Source: Triticum aestivum
Taxonomy: Eukaryota; Streptophyta; Magnoliopsida; Poales; Poaceae
Assembly: GCF_018294505.1 (NCBI RefSeq)
Contig: NC_057810.1
Span: forward strand, 707,005,095-707,069,094
Direction: 5' to 3'
DNA length: 64,000 nt
Below, in pieces: positions 42,836-55,076 of this stretch (the first letter of the stretch is position 1; each line of letters starts with the position of its first letter). The notes beneath the pieces were generated by a model. The model saw only the letters and a program-made list of their open reading frames with translations, made no database searches and was not told the origin of the DNA. Both the position numbers and the translations under genes were made by a program.

Positions 42836-44726
42836 TGTGATGGACAACCTTTGCCACATAGTTTCTTCTATGCACCGTGTGTGATGCATTCAATAACGCA
42901 AACGATAAAATTGTTAATACCGATAAAATTGTTAATACCGTGTACAATGGAAACGCTATCACAAACGATTTAACGGGGAAAATTGTGTGTGATGTACTTG
43001 CGAACAGAAACATTTTCCTTGTAGCGACTGCGTGGGATGTATATACGAACGGAAACGCTTAGCGGGGACTGACTGTGTGGGATGTACTTACGATCGGAAA
43101 TGATTTCGCTTGTATAATTGTATTTTTTGAGCACTACTGTACGTATAACTGTATTTGGTCGGTCGCCAGTCGCACATGACCTCATTTTGCTGAGCGTGTG
43201 TGCCAGGAGGGCATATCCCCGACGGTTTTCGGGTGTGTTGGAAGAACCCCCCTATTGCCCACACTCACTAGGCGACGGTTCCAAATGCCGTCGCGGAAAG
43301 GTGTTAAAAATCCTTTGTATAGCACCTCGCTATACTAGTGAAACAACCACCACATACATAGGTAACATAGTTGATCTCCACTCATAAATTAAAACATGAG
43401 CAGCAGACTCAAAGCGCCCAAGAACCAACCATGCAACAGGCGCCAAGCACCTGCAGGAACAAAACCAGCCCTTACATGTGTTGCCAACATGTTGTTTTCA
43501 TGTCTGAGTTAGTAAAAGATAAGTGACACTATACCCAAAGTAACATATGCAATTTCTTCTAAGCTTAGGCAGTTCCTATTGTTTTGCACCGGAATTTAAG
43601 ACTCTACAATATTCTGAAGCAGCCATGCTTGGCAACTTCTCAAAATACCAACAGTAAACAATTGACAATCCTTTTAGCAAAAATATACACCATACCTTTC
43701 AATTTAATTGTACAGATCAAGACAGATAATTCTTTCGGATCTAAGGCCCATACAACCTCCTTTTTTTGTCGGACACGAATGCAAAGAATCAAAACCTAAC
43801 AGTCCATACCAGATTCTTTAGCATCTAACAACCCCTACCACAAACCATAATAGCAAAGAGTCAAATATTATATGCTTTGGCCCGATACCAAATAGCTTAG
43901 GAATGAAGTTTAGTTTCTAAACCTCTGGTCTTCCAGTAACCTCATTGAAGAGTTAATAATAGGCCAGGATGATATGCATGCAATACAACAACACTTTAAA
44001 CATCAAGGAGGTAAAAACAATTCACTGCAACTTTTTTTGTTGGACATGCTTCTATTCTAATTCATGCACTTTTAGTAGTAGATAGATTAATACTAAAAGA
44101 TAAATGATTTTAGTATTTGTTAATATGAACCTCTGATAAAAATGTACTCTATATAGAAATATGTCTTTACAGAGGGAGTATAAAATACAAAGCCCGATGT
44201 AAGATTATTTTACATGAAAGCTAAATATTTTTTTGGACTTAAATCGGACCAAGTAAAGCAATGATTCCTAGATCACAAACTAATAGCTACCATCCTTCAT
44301 GACAAAAAGATGCAGACATCTAAACAAATAGGATCCACTTGCACTTGATAATAACATAATTCATTGGTCAGATAGTTCCTCACTAATAGCTAAAAATCAG
44401 TTAGCATTCAGCAACACTTGTTACTTCATTTAAAACATAACAATGTAGAAGCATGCTATCTATAATTTGTTGACACTCCTGGTGCAAGTTAAACAACAGA
44501 AACTACCAACAGAAACAAACTCTACAGAGGATAAGAACATACATGCCAATTTTGAAGTCCATAACTTTATGTAAAGTTCAGGAAGGCTATTGATTTTTCA
44601 ATATGTGTGATTTAGTAGAATAGTTCCATTTGTTAAGCTTCTGAAAAGCCTGTACAATAACGCAGTCAAATAAGCCAAACTTATCTAAATGTGCTAATTA
44701 ATGTATATTGAATACAATCAATTAAT
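42836..44726. repeat. Tandem duplication, copy B
   Basis: Matches copy A over its whole length with a few percent differences, including a second CACTA terminus at 43340. It has an extra 18-bp tandem unit (GATAAAATTGTTAATACC twice at about 42903-42939). A further diverged piece of about 65 bp of the unit end follows at 44735-44800. Confidence 0.9.
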
Positions 44727-44800
44727 GTAGATGCCCGCCAAATTAGCCAAACTTATCTTGATGCGGTAATTACTGTATATTGAATAAAATCAATTAATGT

Positions 44801-45235
44801 GAAGTTCAAAACTCCTAAGCAAGATATATTTACTAGAAATTCATTCCAGGCAGAGAACTCTGTAAAAGAAGCCAAAGATTAGTAGTGAAAATGAAATAAA
44901 ATTAAAAGGTGTGCATGGGGTAGTTGATTCACAGTAATAAAAACATTGGCCAACATCATGTAGGCATCAGCCACAATCTAAAAATGACCAAGATGTCCGA
45001 TATGAGAGGGAGATTAAACCATCAAAAGTTCAGGCAGACCATCAATTTTCATACTCACGTGTATCTCTAATTATAAAAGATACCAACCTCTTAAAAGCCT
45101 AAGATGTTCTTATGATCAGTACTGTTCAACAATCATCATCATCATTGGTCTAAGGACGACATACCATAGGTCTCAAGATAACATATAACATAAAACAACA
45201 CTAGGAGAAAAATGATTTAGGAAATTGTAAGGGTT
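44801..45235. other. Spacer without recognisable features
   Basis: AT-rich sequence; no gene, terminal repeat or known repeat recognised. Confidence 0.5.
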
Positions 45236-45249
45236 GTTCAGCAGTTTTT

Positions 45250-46440
45250 TATATCATCTGTATGCCCGTAGGTGTAAATGATACTACCATTGTCCTTATT
45301 CCCAAAGTGAAGAACCCTTAGTCCATGAAAGATTTCAGACCGACCAGCCTATGTAATGTCATTTAGAAAATTATTTTGAAGTGCTTGGTGAATAGACTGA
45401 GACCACTCTTGGATGGTATGATCTCTCCCACTCGGGTGCCTTTATTCTAGGAAGGTTAATTTCTAATAATGCACTTATTGTGTTCGAATGTATTCATTTG
45501 TTGAGTACGTTAAAAGATCAGCGTGTAGAGTTTTGTGCTTATAAGTTGGACCTGGCAAAAGCGTATGATCTAGTGGATTGACAATTTTTAAAGAGTATGC
45601 CGGGGGCTTTTGGTTTTGGGCCAATTTGGATTAACTGGATTATGACGCGTGTTACTTCTGTGAAATTTTTAGTTTGTTTTAATGGCCAGTTGTTGGAACC
45701 TTTTTATCCATCTTGTGGTCTCAGGCAAGGGGATCCCTTATCTCTGTATTTGTTCCTATTTGTGGATGAGGCCCTCTCTTTGTTGTTAAAGGATGCATGT
45801 GATAAAGGTGCTCTAAAGGAGTTTCACTTGAACAGACAAGCTCCAGGTATTTCTCATATATTGTTTGCGGATGACAGCCTCCTCTTTTTCAAGGGATCCA
45901 TAGGTCAAGCCTTAATCATTAAAAATATTTTGTTGACCTATGAGGTCGGAACTGGTCAGCTTCTGAGACCTGATAAGTGTTCGATTAAATTTGGCAAGAA
46001 GCGTAGTATGGAAGATCAGGTGGCCACGATGGTTATTCTAAATATTACTGTAGAAGGTTTTGAGGATGAGTACCTTGGCTTACCAGTACCTGAGGGAATG
46101 AAGGTTGGTAAGTTCCAGTCGACCAAAGATAAGGCTTTAAAAAGATCATCAGATTGGATTGAAAAATATGCTTCAAGCGGTATAAAGGAAACTCAAATCA
46201 AGGCAGTGTTGCAAGCACTCCTAGTGTACGCCATGGGTATCTTCAAATTTCCAGCCTCATTATGTGATGAGCTGGCTCAGATTATAAGGAATTTCTAATG
46301 GGGAGAGGAAGAAGACAAAAGGAAAACTCATTGGTTAGCTTGGGATAAACTCACTAAGCCAGAAAGTGAGGGGGGCATGGGTTTCCGAGACCTTAGGTTA
46401 TTTGATTAAGCTCTCTTGGCCAACCAGGCTTGACAATTAT
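45250..46440 (+). pseudogene. LINE reverse transcriptase remnant
   Basis: Segments in order: TTIVLIPKVKNP and MKDFRPTSLCNVI (45270-45365, with stops), then after a frameshift KLDLAKAYDLVD near 45560. The open stretch 45597-46298 follows, with FNGQLLEPFYPSCGLRQGDP, the catalytic box HILFADDSLLFF and the thumb-like YLGLPVPEGMKVGKFQ. A TAA at 46296-46298 and a further stop near 46408 interrupt it before the GGMGFRDLRLF motif. These are the standard plant LINE RT motifs. Confidence 0.88.
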
Positions 46441-47213
46441 TGGTGTACCCAAATTCATTGTGTGCTAAGGTTTTGAAGGCAAAATACTATGTTTTCCCAC
46501 ATTCTACATCGGTAAATTGGCAAGGTATTATGCATGGCCTGGATCTGTTTAAAAAGGCGTCATCTGGAGAGTGTTTGATGAAAAAAAATGTAAATATTTG
46601 GAGAGATACCAGGCTTCCTAGAAATTTTGACCTCAGAGTTATAGCAAAGAATAACCATACTAGACTGAAATGGGTGTCTGAATTATTCATGAGCGGAACA
46701 AGAAGATGGGATGAAAGTTTAATTAGGTACTTGTTCTATCACCACGATGCTGAGGAGATCCTAAATTTACGTATACAGTCTATAGGAGAGGGTGATCAAA
46801 TTGCTTGGCACCATGAGAAAAATGGTATGTTTTCTGTAAAAAGTGCGTACAGACTGGCCTTAAATGTAAAGGATTGTAAGGGCGAGACATGGACGTCCAG
46901 CACTATCATTAATGAGGATAGTAGGATGTGAGATGTTATTTGGAAGGCCAAAGTTCTGCAAAAAATAAGAATTTTTGCCTGGAGAGCTGCATCCAACAGC
47001 TTGGCTACGCAGGTAAACAAAGTTTCTCATCACCAAACGGTGTCAGGTATGTGCACTATTTATGGTGTGGAGGATGAAAGTATTTTCCATGCCCTTGTGA
47101 CTTGTCCTAAGGCGCGTGCCTTCCGTTTTGCCATGAGAGATGTGTGGAATATTTCTGGAGAGGAGCTTTTCAGATGTACGAGGCTGGACTGGATTCTTAT
47201 TCTGCTTGACTAG
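46440..47213 (+). pseudogene. LINE zf-RVT-like linker region
   Basis: Two open stretches (46440-46931 and 47001-47213) carry AKVLKAKYYVFPHS, WHHEKNGMFSVKSAYRLAL, then KIRIFAWRAASNSLATQVN and CTIYGVEDESIFHALVTCPKA, the pattern of the zf-RVT region between reverse transcriptase and RNase H. The first Cys-Cys pair is eroded (CTIYG). Confidence 0.8.
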
Positions 47214-47951
47214 TTGCGGTTACCGGTATGCGAGCAAGTTTTATCCATGTTCTGGAGGGCTTGGCATCTCAGGAATGATCTAATCTTTGAAAGGGGGAAA
47301 GAATCATTAGCTGCCTCTGTTATCTTTGTGGGAAATTACTGGAAATCTTTCACGTTAGCAAACTTATGTGTGCAAGTTGACTTGAGCACCAAAGGTAAGG
47401 GGGTGACTGACAATTGGAGGTGTGTTACTCCACACACGAATGATCGTCGGGTTTGGGAGCCCCCGGATCCTGAGTATATTAAGATAAATGTTGATGCTAG
47501 TTTGTTGGAGAGCATGAGATCTGCTAGTGTTGGGGTTGTTGTCAGGAATAACTTGGGTCAAGCCTTGTTTTCATCATGGGATTTTATCCAGTCCTGTACA
47601 TGTGTGGATGAAGCGGAACTTCGTGCGTCCCTCGCCGGGTTATCCATTGGTATTACACTTCACAAACCAATTGTTTTGGAAACTGATTGCGCTTTTGTTG
47701 CTTTCTTTCTGGCAAAAGAATCCATCGACAGGTCTCCACATGTGGATCTGAAAACGGAGGCAGTGAGTGTTTCAAAACTTATAAAGGATTTCAAGATCGT
47801 GAAGATTGATAGGCAGGCTAATAGGGTGGCGCACGAGATTGCAAAATTTAGTTTTGATAGCAGGACCGATGGTATTTTATATAATAGTATTCCGCCCAGC
47901 GTGACTAGTTTTGTAATGAACGATCGTAAGAATCTTGTTTTGTCTAATTAA
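47214..47951 (+). pseudogene. LINE C-terminal RNase H domain
   Basis: From the linker VLSMFWRAWHLRNDLIFERG the frame runs to a complete plant-type RNase H: INVDASLLESMRSASVGVVV (first Asp in NVDAS), CVDEAELRASLAGLSIGI (Glu), VLETDCAFVAFFL (Asp) and IDRQANRVAHEIAKFS at the C-terminus, followed by a natural stop. The domain is continuous, but the upstream frame ends in TAG at 47211-47213. It is homologous in kind to the remnant at 8799-9139, though clearly a different copy. Confidence 0.88.
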
Positions 47952-47989
47952 TATATGGGGCGTTTAAAAAAAGAAAAATTATTTAAAAA

Positions 47990-48944
<955 letters not shown>

Positions 48945-49112
48945 CAATGGTGTTTCGGCAGCATAAAAAAATGCACAAGAATGGCATTAATAATCTGTGT
49001 CCTTTCCTTCCTTCCAGTAGAACTTTCAGGATCCTGATTGACTTGGTATTCTACTACTACAGACTAAGCGAATTTTACTCAGATTTTGATGGAAACGGTG
49101 CTCAAAATGATA

Positions 49113-49211
49113 CTTCCTCCGTCCCAAAATAAGTGTCTCAAGCAGTTAAGATTAGTACAACTTTGTATTAAAGTTAATAAAGTTGAGACATTTATTTTGG
49201 AACGGAAGGAG
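49113..49211. mobile_element. Complete Stowaway MITE (99 bp)
   Basis: Terminal inverted repeats CTTCCTCCGTCCCAAAATAA (49113) and ...TTATTTTGGAACGGAAGGAG (ending 49211) are flanked by TA on both sides (49111-49112, 49212-49213). TGTCTCAA / TTGAGACA extends the repeat inward. Size, terminus and TA target are those of Stowaway (Tc1/Mariner) MITEs. Confidence 0.93.
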
Positions 49212-49213
49212 TA

Positions 49214-49480
49214 TTACCTTAGGGGTGACATGCGTTCAGCCAGGTCATTCCCCGCTTGAACATACCATGGTCATCAATCTGAAACAAAATACAATAGTAT
49301 AAACCATAGCTATTGCCTAGCCTGAAACTGATTTGTAATTAAGTAACAAAGAGATCGACCAGTTACATATAAAGCAGAAAAGATAGTTATGTACACACCA
49401 TGTTGACACCATGAATGTTAATATATACCGCTGGTGAGCACTTGTTAAAAGGTATACATGCACGGAGCTCTTGCTCCTAC
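49214..49480. other. Short spacer
   Basis: No gene or repeat recognised between the MITE and the copia LTR. Confidence 0.5.
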
Positions 49481-49731
49481 TGAAAACAAATGATGAAGCG
49501 TCTAAGCCCCCAAAGGGGAGCCCGCGTGTGTATATATTGATATGCGAGAGCCTTGTCTCGATGGGTTTATAGGAGTCCAGTTGTTACAGGAGGATACGTG
49601 AGAGAGAGGGATTACAAGGGGTAGGAGAGATAGATACAGGTTTACCCAACAGAAGAATATCTATCCTACCAGAACTAAAGTGGCGCCCAAGTCAGCCCTT
49701 GGCCGGCCCAACATATCACGTATGTTTAACA
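49481..49731 (-). repeat. 3' LTR of copia 2 (251 bp)
   Basis: Plus-strand TGAAAACAAATGATGAAGCG ... ACGTATGTTTAACA. It lacks the 148-bp difference seen in the other LTR and is otherwise nearly identical. Confidence 0.9.
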
Positions 49732-49738
49732 CCCTCCC

Positions 49739-50263
49739 TTAATCTAAACTCCTCAAGTTGAGATTACGCTTAAATTCTTCAAATGGTCTCGTAGCCAAGG
49801 CTTTGGTGAACCCATCTGCCACTTGATCTCGTGAAGATACAAACCGGATGTCCAGTTCCTTGTTAGCTACTCTTTCTCTCACAAAATGATAATCTATCTC
49901 AATGTGCTTGGTTCTTGCATGAAACACATGATTAGCAGATAGGTATGTGGCACCAAGGTTGTCACACCAATGACAAGGAGTTTGTGTATGATGTAAACCA
50001 AGTTCCTTAAGAATGGCTTTGACCCAAATAATTTCTGCCGTTGCATTTGCCAATGCCTTATACTCTGCCTCAGTGCTTGACCGTGAAACTATAGCCTGTT
50101 TCTTTGCACACCATGAGATCAAATTAGGACCAAAGAAAACTGCAAAACCTCCCGTGGACCTTCTGTCATCAAGACAACCTACCCAGTCAGAATCAGAAAA
50201 AGCACTCACAAGAGTGGATGGGGACTTGCTGAAGGTCAATCCAACACTTAAAGTGTTTTTCAC
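49739..50263 (-). pseudogene. Copia 2 RNase H domain
   Basis: The frame contains [39 protein letters not shown], the [12 protein letters not shown] segment and the C-terminal [18 protein letters not shown], the hallmark order of copia RNase H (catalytic Asp in SDSDW, Glu in STEAEYKAL, Asp in CDN). The natural C-terminus LNLRSLD is followed by a stop and the polypurine tract. Confidence 0.92.
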
Positions 50264-50507
50264 ATATCTTAATATGCGTTTTGCTGTAGTTCAATGAGCA
50301 GTCGTGGGTGCATGAAGAAATTGGCAAAGTTTATTGACTGAAAAAGATATATCAGGTCTAGTAAGGGTCAAGTACTGCAGTGCACCTACCAAGCACCTAC
50401 TGCAGTGTCATCCTCCTGACTCAAAAGTTCACCTTCAGTGAGAGAGAGTTTTTCTAAACTAGACAATGGTGTTGATGAGGGTTTACAATTTTGCAACCCA
50501 ACTCTCC

Positions 50508-51297
50508 TCAAAAGATCAGTTGCATATTTTTCTGAGAGAGATAAAGACCACCTTCCCTATTTTTCTTGACCTCAATACCAAGGAAGAAGTGCAAATCTCC
50601 CAGATCTTTGAGAGCAAATTCTGAGTTTAAATCTGACAAAAGAGTTGTCACTGCTTCAATTGAGGAACTTGTAACAATGATATCATCCACATAAATAATC
50701 ACAAAAATTGAAATATGTGACTTATTGTAAATGAACAGTGAAGTGTCAGACTTTGAAGGAACAAAACTAAGTTGTTGCAATTTTGCACTTAAATGAGAGT
50801 AACACGCTCTAGGAGCTTGCTTCAGTGCATAGAGAGATTTATCAAGCCTGCACACATGATATGGTTTGTTCTTATCTTCAAACCCAGGAGGTTGCTTCAT
50901 ATACACTTCCTCTTCCAGAACACCATGAAGGAACGCATTCTACACATCTAGCCGCCTGAGATTTCATCATCTAGATACAACAATATATAGACAACACAAG
51001 ACGAATGGTGGCAGCTTTAACAACTAGACTGAAAGTATCCTCATAGTCTATGCCATACCTTTGCTTGAAGCCCTTAGCAACAAGTCTAGCTTTGTAGCAA
51101 TCTATTGTTCCATCAGGCCTCCTTTTGATTCTAAATACCCACTTGCAGTCGATCACATTTTTACCTTGACATGAAGGAACTAGATGCCGAGTGTGATTTT
51201 TCTGAAGAGCCTGAAATTCATCATCCATAGCTGCCTTCCATGTTGGGTCAGAAAGAGCCTCATGATGTGTGTGTGGTTCTCCTGTGGATGCAGACAA
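50508..51297 (-). pseudogene. Copia 2 reverse transcriptase, broken
   Basis: In two frames: [60 protein letters not shown] (50971-51297). After a break near 50940 come [24 protein letters not shown] residues, [15 protein letters not shown], the catalytic [12 protein letters not shown] and [17 protein letters not shown] (50508-50906). The order matches copia enzymes. The thumb region up to RNase H (50264-50507) is interrupted. Confidence 0.9.
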
Positions 51298-51303
51298 ACC
51301 ACA

Positions 51304-52090
51304 TTATATTTTGTAATTTACAGGTTGAATGACACCTTCTTGGTGACGTGTACGTGGCGGTGTCACAGTTTGTTGCACAGAGGAACCGGTAGCCACAGGT
51401 GAAGAAGAATCAGGCGCAAGGCTCAGAACTGATCCCGAGGAGGTTGCTGCAGCGTCTACGATGACACCCTCTCCTGACGGATCTTCTGCGACCAAACGAG
51501 CCGCAGGAGATGATGAAGGGGCCACAGAAGATCCCGGGGAACTAGCAGAAGCTGGATCGGGGCGCGCACGGGTGCACTCGATGGGCGCAGTCAACAGAGG
51601 TGGGCCCCGCCGGGTGTAGACGCGGGGCGCAGAGGCAAACCACGTTGGTCCAACATCCGGAGCGGCCGACGTGGTAGCGGAAGAGTGTGTCGGGTCGGTT
51701 GGAGACGAGCGCCCAGCTGTGGGCGAACCCGTGGCGATGGTGGGTTGGCACCGACCTGTCGCAGGCACGGGGCACGAAGCCACCTGACAGACGGGCGATC
51801 TCAAGGTCGACTGTGTCGGCCGCCGATCCCGAAGGAGGTCGCTTCTGATCTTCCATGGCAGCCACAGAACGGATGGAAGCACCATTTTCTGTCGTGTTTT
51901 CACCATTGTACACACTGTTTTCTCCACTGTTGGCACCTGTAGCAACATACTCGGATAAAATATTAGGAGAGTTAGTCGCAAGTGAATCAATACAATCATC
52001 ATTACCCACATAATTAAGACCAGATAGATTGGAAGGAAGGAGAAGTATCTCCTTGCGAAGAAGGGCACCGGCATTGGGATGCAGTTTTTC
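51304..52090 (-). pseudogene. Copia 2 Ser/Pro/Thr-rich linker between integrase and reverse transcriptase
   Basis: The low-complexity Ala/Ser/Pro-rich frames (for example SSPGSSVAPSSSPAARLV) correspond to the variable integrase tail of copia polyproteins, ending in the TPPRTRHQEGVIQP phrase usual just before reverse transcriptase. Frames change several times. Confidence 0.65.
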
Positions 52091-52099
52091 AAAGGGAAA

Positions 52100-53290
52100 C
52101 TAGGTTTCATCAATAACAACATCGCGAGAAATATACACACGGCCAGTGGAGACATCGAGACATTTGACACCCTTGCGTCGAGCACTATAGCCAAGGAAGA
52201 CACATTGTTTTGAGTGAAACATAAGTTTGCGAGTGTTGTAGGGACAAAGATTAGGCCAATATGCACACCCAAACACACGAAGGGTAGCATAATCAGGTGT
52301 GACATGGAGAAGACGTTCAATGGGAGTTTTATGAGCAATAGTGCGACTAGGCCACATGTTGATAAGATGAACTGCAATTAGAAAAGCTTCATCCCAAAAT
52401 TTCAAGGGCATGGAGGCCGCGGCTAAGAGGGCTAGGCCTACGTCAACAATGTGTCTATGCTTCTGTTCGGCGGAACCATTCTGTTGATGGGCATGGGGAC
52501 AGGAGACATGATGAAAAATACCTATCTTTTAAAAAAAAGAGTTCAACTTCTCATATTCCCCACCCCAGTCAGATTGCATGGCAATGATTTTGCTATCGAA
52601 CTTGCGTTCAACAAGAGCTTGAAAGTTATGGAAGACTTAAAAAACATCCAAACGTTTTTAAGAAGATAGATCCATGTGTAGTTACTGAAATCATCAATGA
52701 AACTCACATAATAAGAGTGTCTACCAACCAAAGTGGGCACAGGACCCATACATAAAAAAATGAGTTGTAAAGGTTTAGTAGATACACTAGTGGAAACAGG
52801 ATATGGTAATTGATGACTTTTTGCTCTTTGACAAGAATCACAAATAGTTTCTAAGTTTCTCTCACCAACAACTGGGAGTTTATTTCTACTAAGAATTTGA
52901 TGAACAGTAGCAAACGATGGATGACCTAAGCGACTGTGCCATCTTTCGGCTGAGACTTTGATGGCACCATAGACTTGTTTGTTAAACTTGCAGTATTGAA
53001 GAATCAACGCATAGAGCCCTTGAATATAGACATCTCTATGGAGAATTCTCTTCGTGGCCCGATCGTTGATAAAAGGAAATATTGGTGAAATTCTATAAAA
53101 ACATTGTTATCAAGGGCAATGCGATGAACTGAAAGAAGAGTTTTGGAAGCATTAGGAACATGCAAGATTTCTTTTAGGACAAGATCTTTATGTGGGGTTT
53201 TGATAGTTGATTGACCAATACGACTAATCTCCATACCTGCACCACTGGCAGCGGTGTAGATTTGATCATGACCACGGTATTTTTCATGCA
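52100..53290 (-). pseudogene. Copia 2 GAG-pre-integrase and integrase, broken
   Basis: 52543-53007 holds AERWHSRLGHPSFATVHQIL, ICDSCQRAKSHQLPYPVSTS and GRHSYYVSFIDDFSNYTWIY, the zinc-binding H-C-C part and first catalytic region of copia integrase. The usual DVWGP is changed to LCMGPV, losing the first catalytic Asp. The second half (52100-52411) has MPLKFWDEAFLIAVHLINMW, LRVFGCAYWPNLCPYNTRKL and CVFLGYSARRKGVKCLDVST. At least two frameshifts separate the parts. Confidence 0.85.
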
Positions 53291-53293
53291 TGG

Positions 53294-54470
53294 TCAGCTT
53301 CTCCAACTCTCGAGTGATGTGGTTTGTCGCCCCCGTGTCGATATACCAGTTGGTGTCAACACCATATGATCCATCTGCGGCTGTTGCAACTTTCTTTTTC
53401 TGGGAATTGTCATCAGCATAACGCCAATCACAATCTTAGCAATATGTTTTTTTAACATATTTGACACTTGCCTTCGTAGCCTTGATAACCTTGGAAGGGG
53501 CACCGATTGTCGTTGAAGGGGCCTCGCCGGTTGTTGTTGCTGCCATTGTTGTTGGGGGGGGGGGGCGTAGTAGCCGCCGCCACCACCACTGTTGTGGTGA
53601 TAGCCGTTGCTGTAGCCACCATTGGAGTGGTAGCCGCCGCCACCACCACTTCCCTGGTAGCCGCTGCTGCCACCTCCATTACCAGCATGGCCGCCACCGC
53701 CAAAGCCACCACGGGACCCATTGTCGCCGTTCTTCTGCTTCCTGTAGCCACCACCCTTTCCTACCTGGATGCCTTGGGAGGCTGAGTTGGCCGAGGACTT
53801 GAATCCACCAGCGCCATTGTCGTGGTACAGTTCGACCCGCTGATCAAAATTAGCCACGAGGGAGAAGAGATGGTCGACCGTGATGGGCTCGGTGCGGACA
53901 TCCAGTGCGGAGATGAGAGGTTGATACTCCATGTCGAGGCCGGCTACAATGAAAGAGATGAGCTCCGGCTCTCCGAGAGGTTTGCCCGTCGCCGCAAGCT
54001 CGTCGGAGATGGAACGCATGTAGCCGAAGTATGTTGAGGCAGATTGTGTGCCCTTTTGGGCGTTGGTGAGGGCAACACGAAGATTGTTGACGCGCGCGCG
54101 CGAGAGAGAGAGAGAAAGCAGCAAACATGTTGGACAGGGCCATCCATATTGCATGCGAAGTCTCCAACGAAGCCACCTGGATGAGGACCTCCTTGGAGAG
54201 ATTTCGAAGAAGGTAGGCGACGATTTGCTGATCTTGGACAAGCCAGAGGGCATAGGCAGGGTTTGGTATCTCCTGATCCTTGCCATCTTTGTCCTTGGCG
54301 ATGATGGTCTTGGGAGGTTCATCTATGGTTTTGTCGACGTAGCCAGACAAGCCGGCGCCCATTATCTAGGATCGGGCTTGAGCTCGCCAAAGGACATAGT
54401 TCGTCCTGGTGAGGGGCTCGAAAACGTTGTAGCTGAGGCGGGAGGTGGGAACAGCGGTGGAGGACGACAT
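53294..54470 (-). pseudogene. Copia 2 gag and protease, broken by a stop and a microsatellite
   Basis: The minus-strand ATG at 54470 starts MSSSTAVPTSRLSYNVFEPL, but a stop occurs just before [18 protein letters not shown] (54362). The gag core continues ([20 protein letters not shown]) to a TC/GC dinucleotide run at 54093-54115 that shifts the frame. It then goes on in the next frame with [39 protein letters not shown] and a Gly-rich region. Remains of a CCHC knuckle (CQIC near 53460) and the protease active site WYIDTGATNHI (about 53340) follow. Confidence 0.85.
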
Positions 54471-54561
54471 GGTTATGGTGGAGTTGATCGATGGGGTGGG
54501 AAGGGAAGATCGATGGGGGTAGATGAGCTAGATGCATATGAAGATGCCTTCTCTGATACCA

Positions 54562-54960
54562 TGAAAACTAATGATGAAGCGTCTCAGCCCCCAAAAGGGA
54601 GCCCGTGTGTGTATATATTGATCAGGTTTGCTATTTCACATCTAGATGTGAGATATTATCTCACATCTAACTCCCTCACCTTTAAGGACAAAACAAATCC
54701 ATGGGAGACTTTAAAAAAAATCAAGGGTGAGAGGGTTAGATGTGAGTTAATATCTCACATCTTGATTGATATGCAAGAGCCTTGTCTCAATGGGTTTACA
54801 GGAGTCCGGTTGTTACAGGAGGATACGTGAGAGAGAGGGATTACAGGGGGTAGGTGAGATAGATACAGGTTTAACCAACAGAAGAATATCTATCCTACCA
54901 GAACTAAAGTGGCGCCCAAGTCAGCCCTTGGCCGGCCCAACATATGACGTATGTTTAACA
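54562..54960 (-). repeat. 5' LTR of copia 2 (399 bp, with a MITE-like insertion)
   Basis: TGAAAACTAATGATGAAGCG ... TATGTTTAACA; collinear with 49481-49731 except for the extra 148 bp at 54623-54770. Confidence 0.9.
54623..54764. mobile_element. MITE-like 142-bp insertion in one LTR
   Basis: ATTGAT is duplicated on both sides (54617-54622, 54765-54770), and the other LTR shows the single-copy empty site. The insertion starts CAGG, ends CTTG and is rich in palindromes such as CACATCTAGATGTGAGATA and GATGTGAGTTAATATCTCAC. It could fold back on itself. Superfamily is uncertain. Confidence 0.65.
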
Positions 54961-55076
54961 CCCTTCCTTAATCTAAACTCCTCAAGTTGAGATTACGCTT
55001 AAATTCTTCAAATGGTCTTGTAGCCAAGGCTTTGGTGAACCCATCTGCCACTTGATCTCGTGAAGATACAAACCGG
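54961..55076 (-). repeat. Partial extra copy of the copia 2 internal 3' end
   Basis: Repeats 49732-49847 with about two differences in 116 bp (polypurine tract and the last codons of RNase H) and breaks off after AAACCGGA, where unrelated sequence begins. Confidence 0.88.

Larger units (their letters stand above)
45236..47985 (+). mobile_element. 5'-truncated, decayed L1-type LINE
   Basis: The order is reverse transcriptase (starting within the domain), zf-RVT-like linker and terminal RNase H, then an A-rich tail (about 47966-47990), as in plant L1-type non-LTR elements. The endonuclease and ORF1 are missing, consistent with 5' truncation. Several stops and frameshifts interrupt the frame. 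Target duplications could not be identified. Confidence 0.88.
49481..55076 (-). mobile_element. Decayed copia element 2 (minus strand) with a partial extra internal copy
   Basis: On the minus strand: LTR 54960-54562, primer site TGGTATCAGAG (54561-54551), gag, protease, integrase, reverse transcriptase and RNase H, polypurine tract AAGGGAGGG, and LTR 49731-49481. Both LTRs end TTTAACA in plus orientation. Beyond the right LTR, 54961-55076 repeats the internal 3' end (matches 49732-49847), so the structure is truncated internal, LTR, internal, LTR. Flanking pentamers do not match, as expected for such a recombinant. Several frameshifts and stops make the copy inactive. Confidence 0.88.
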
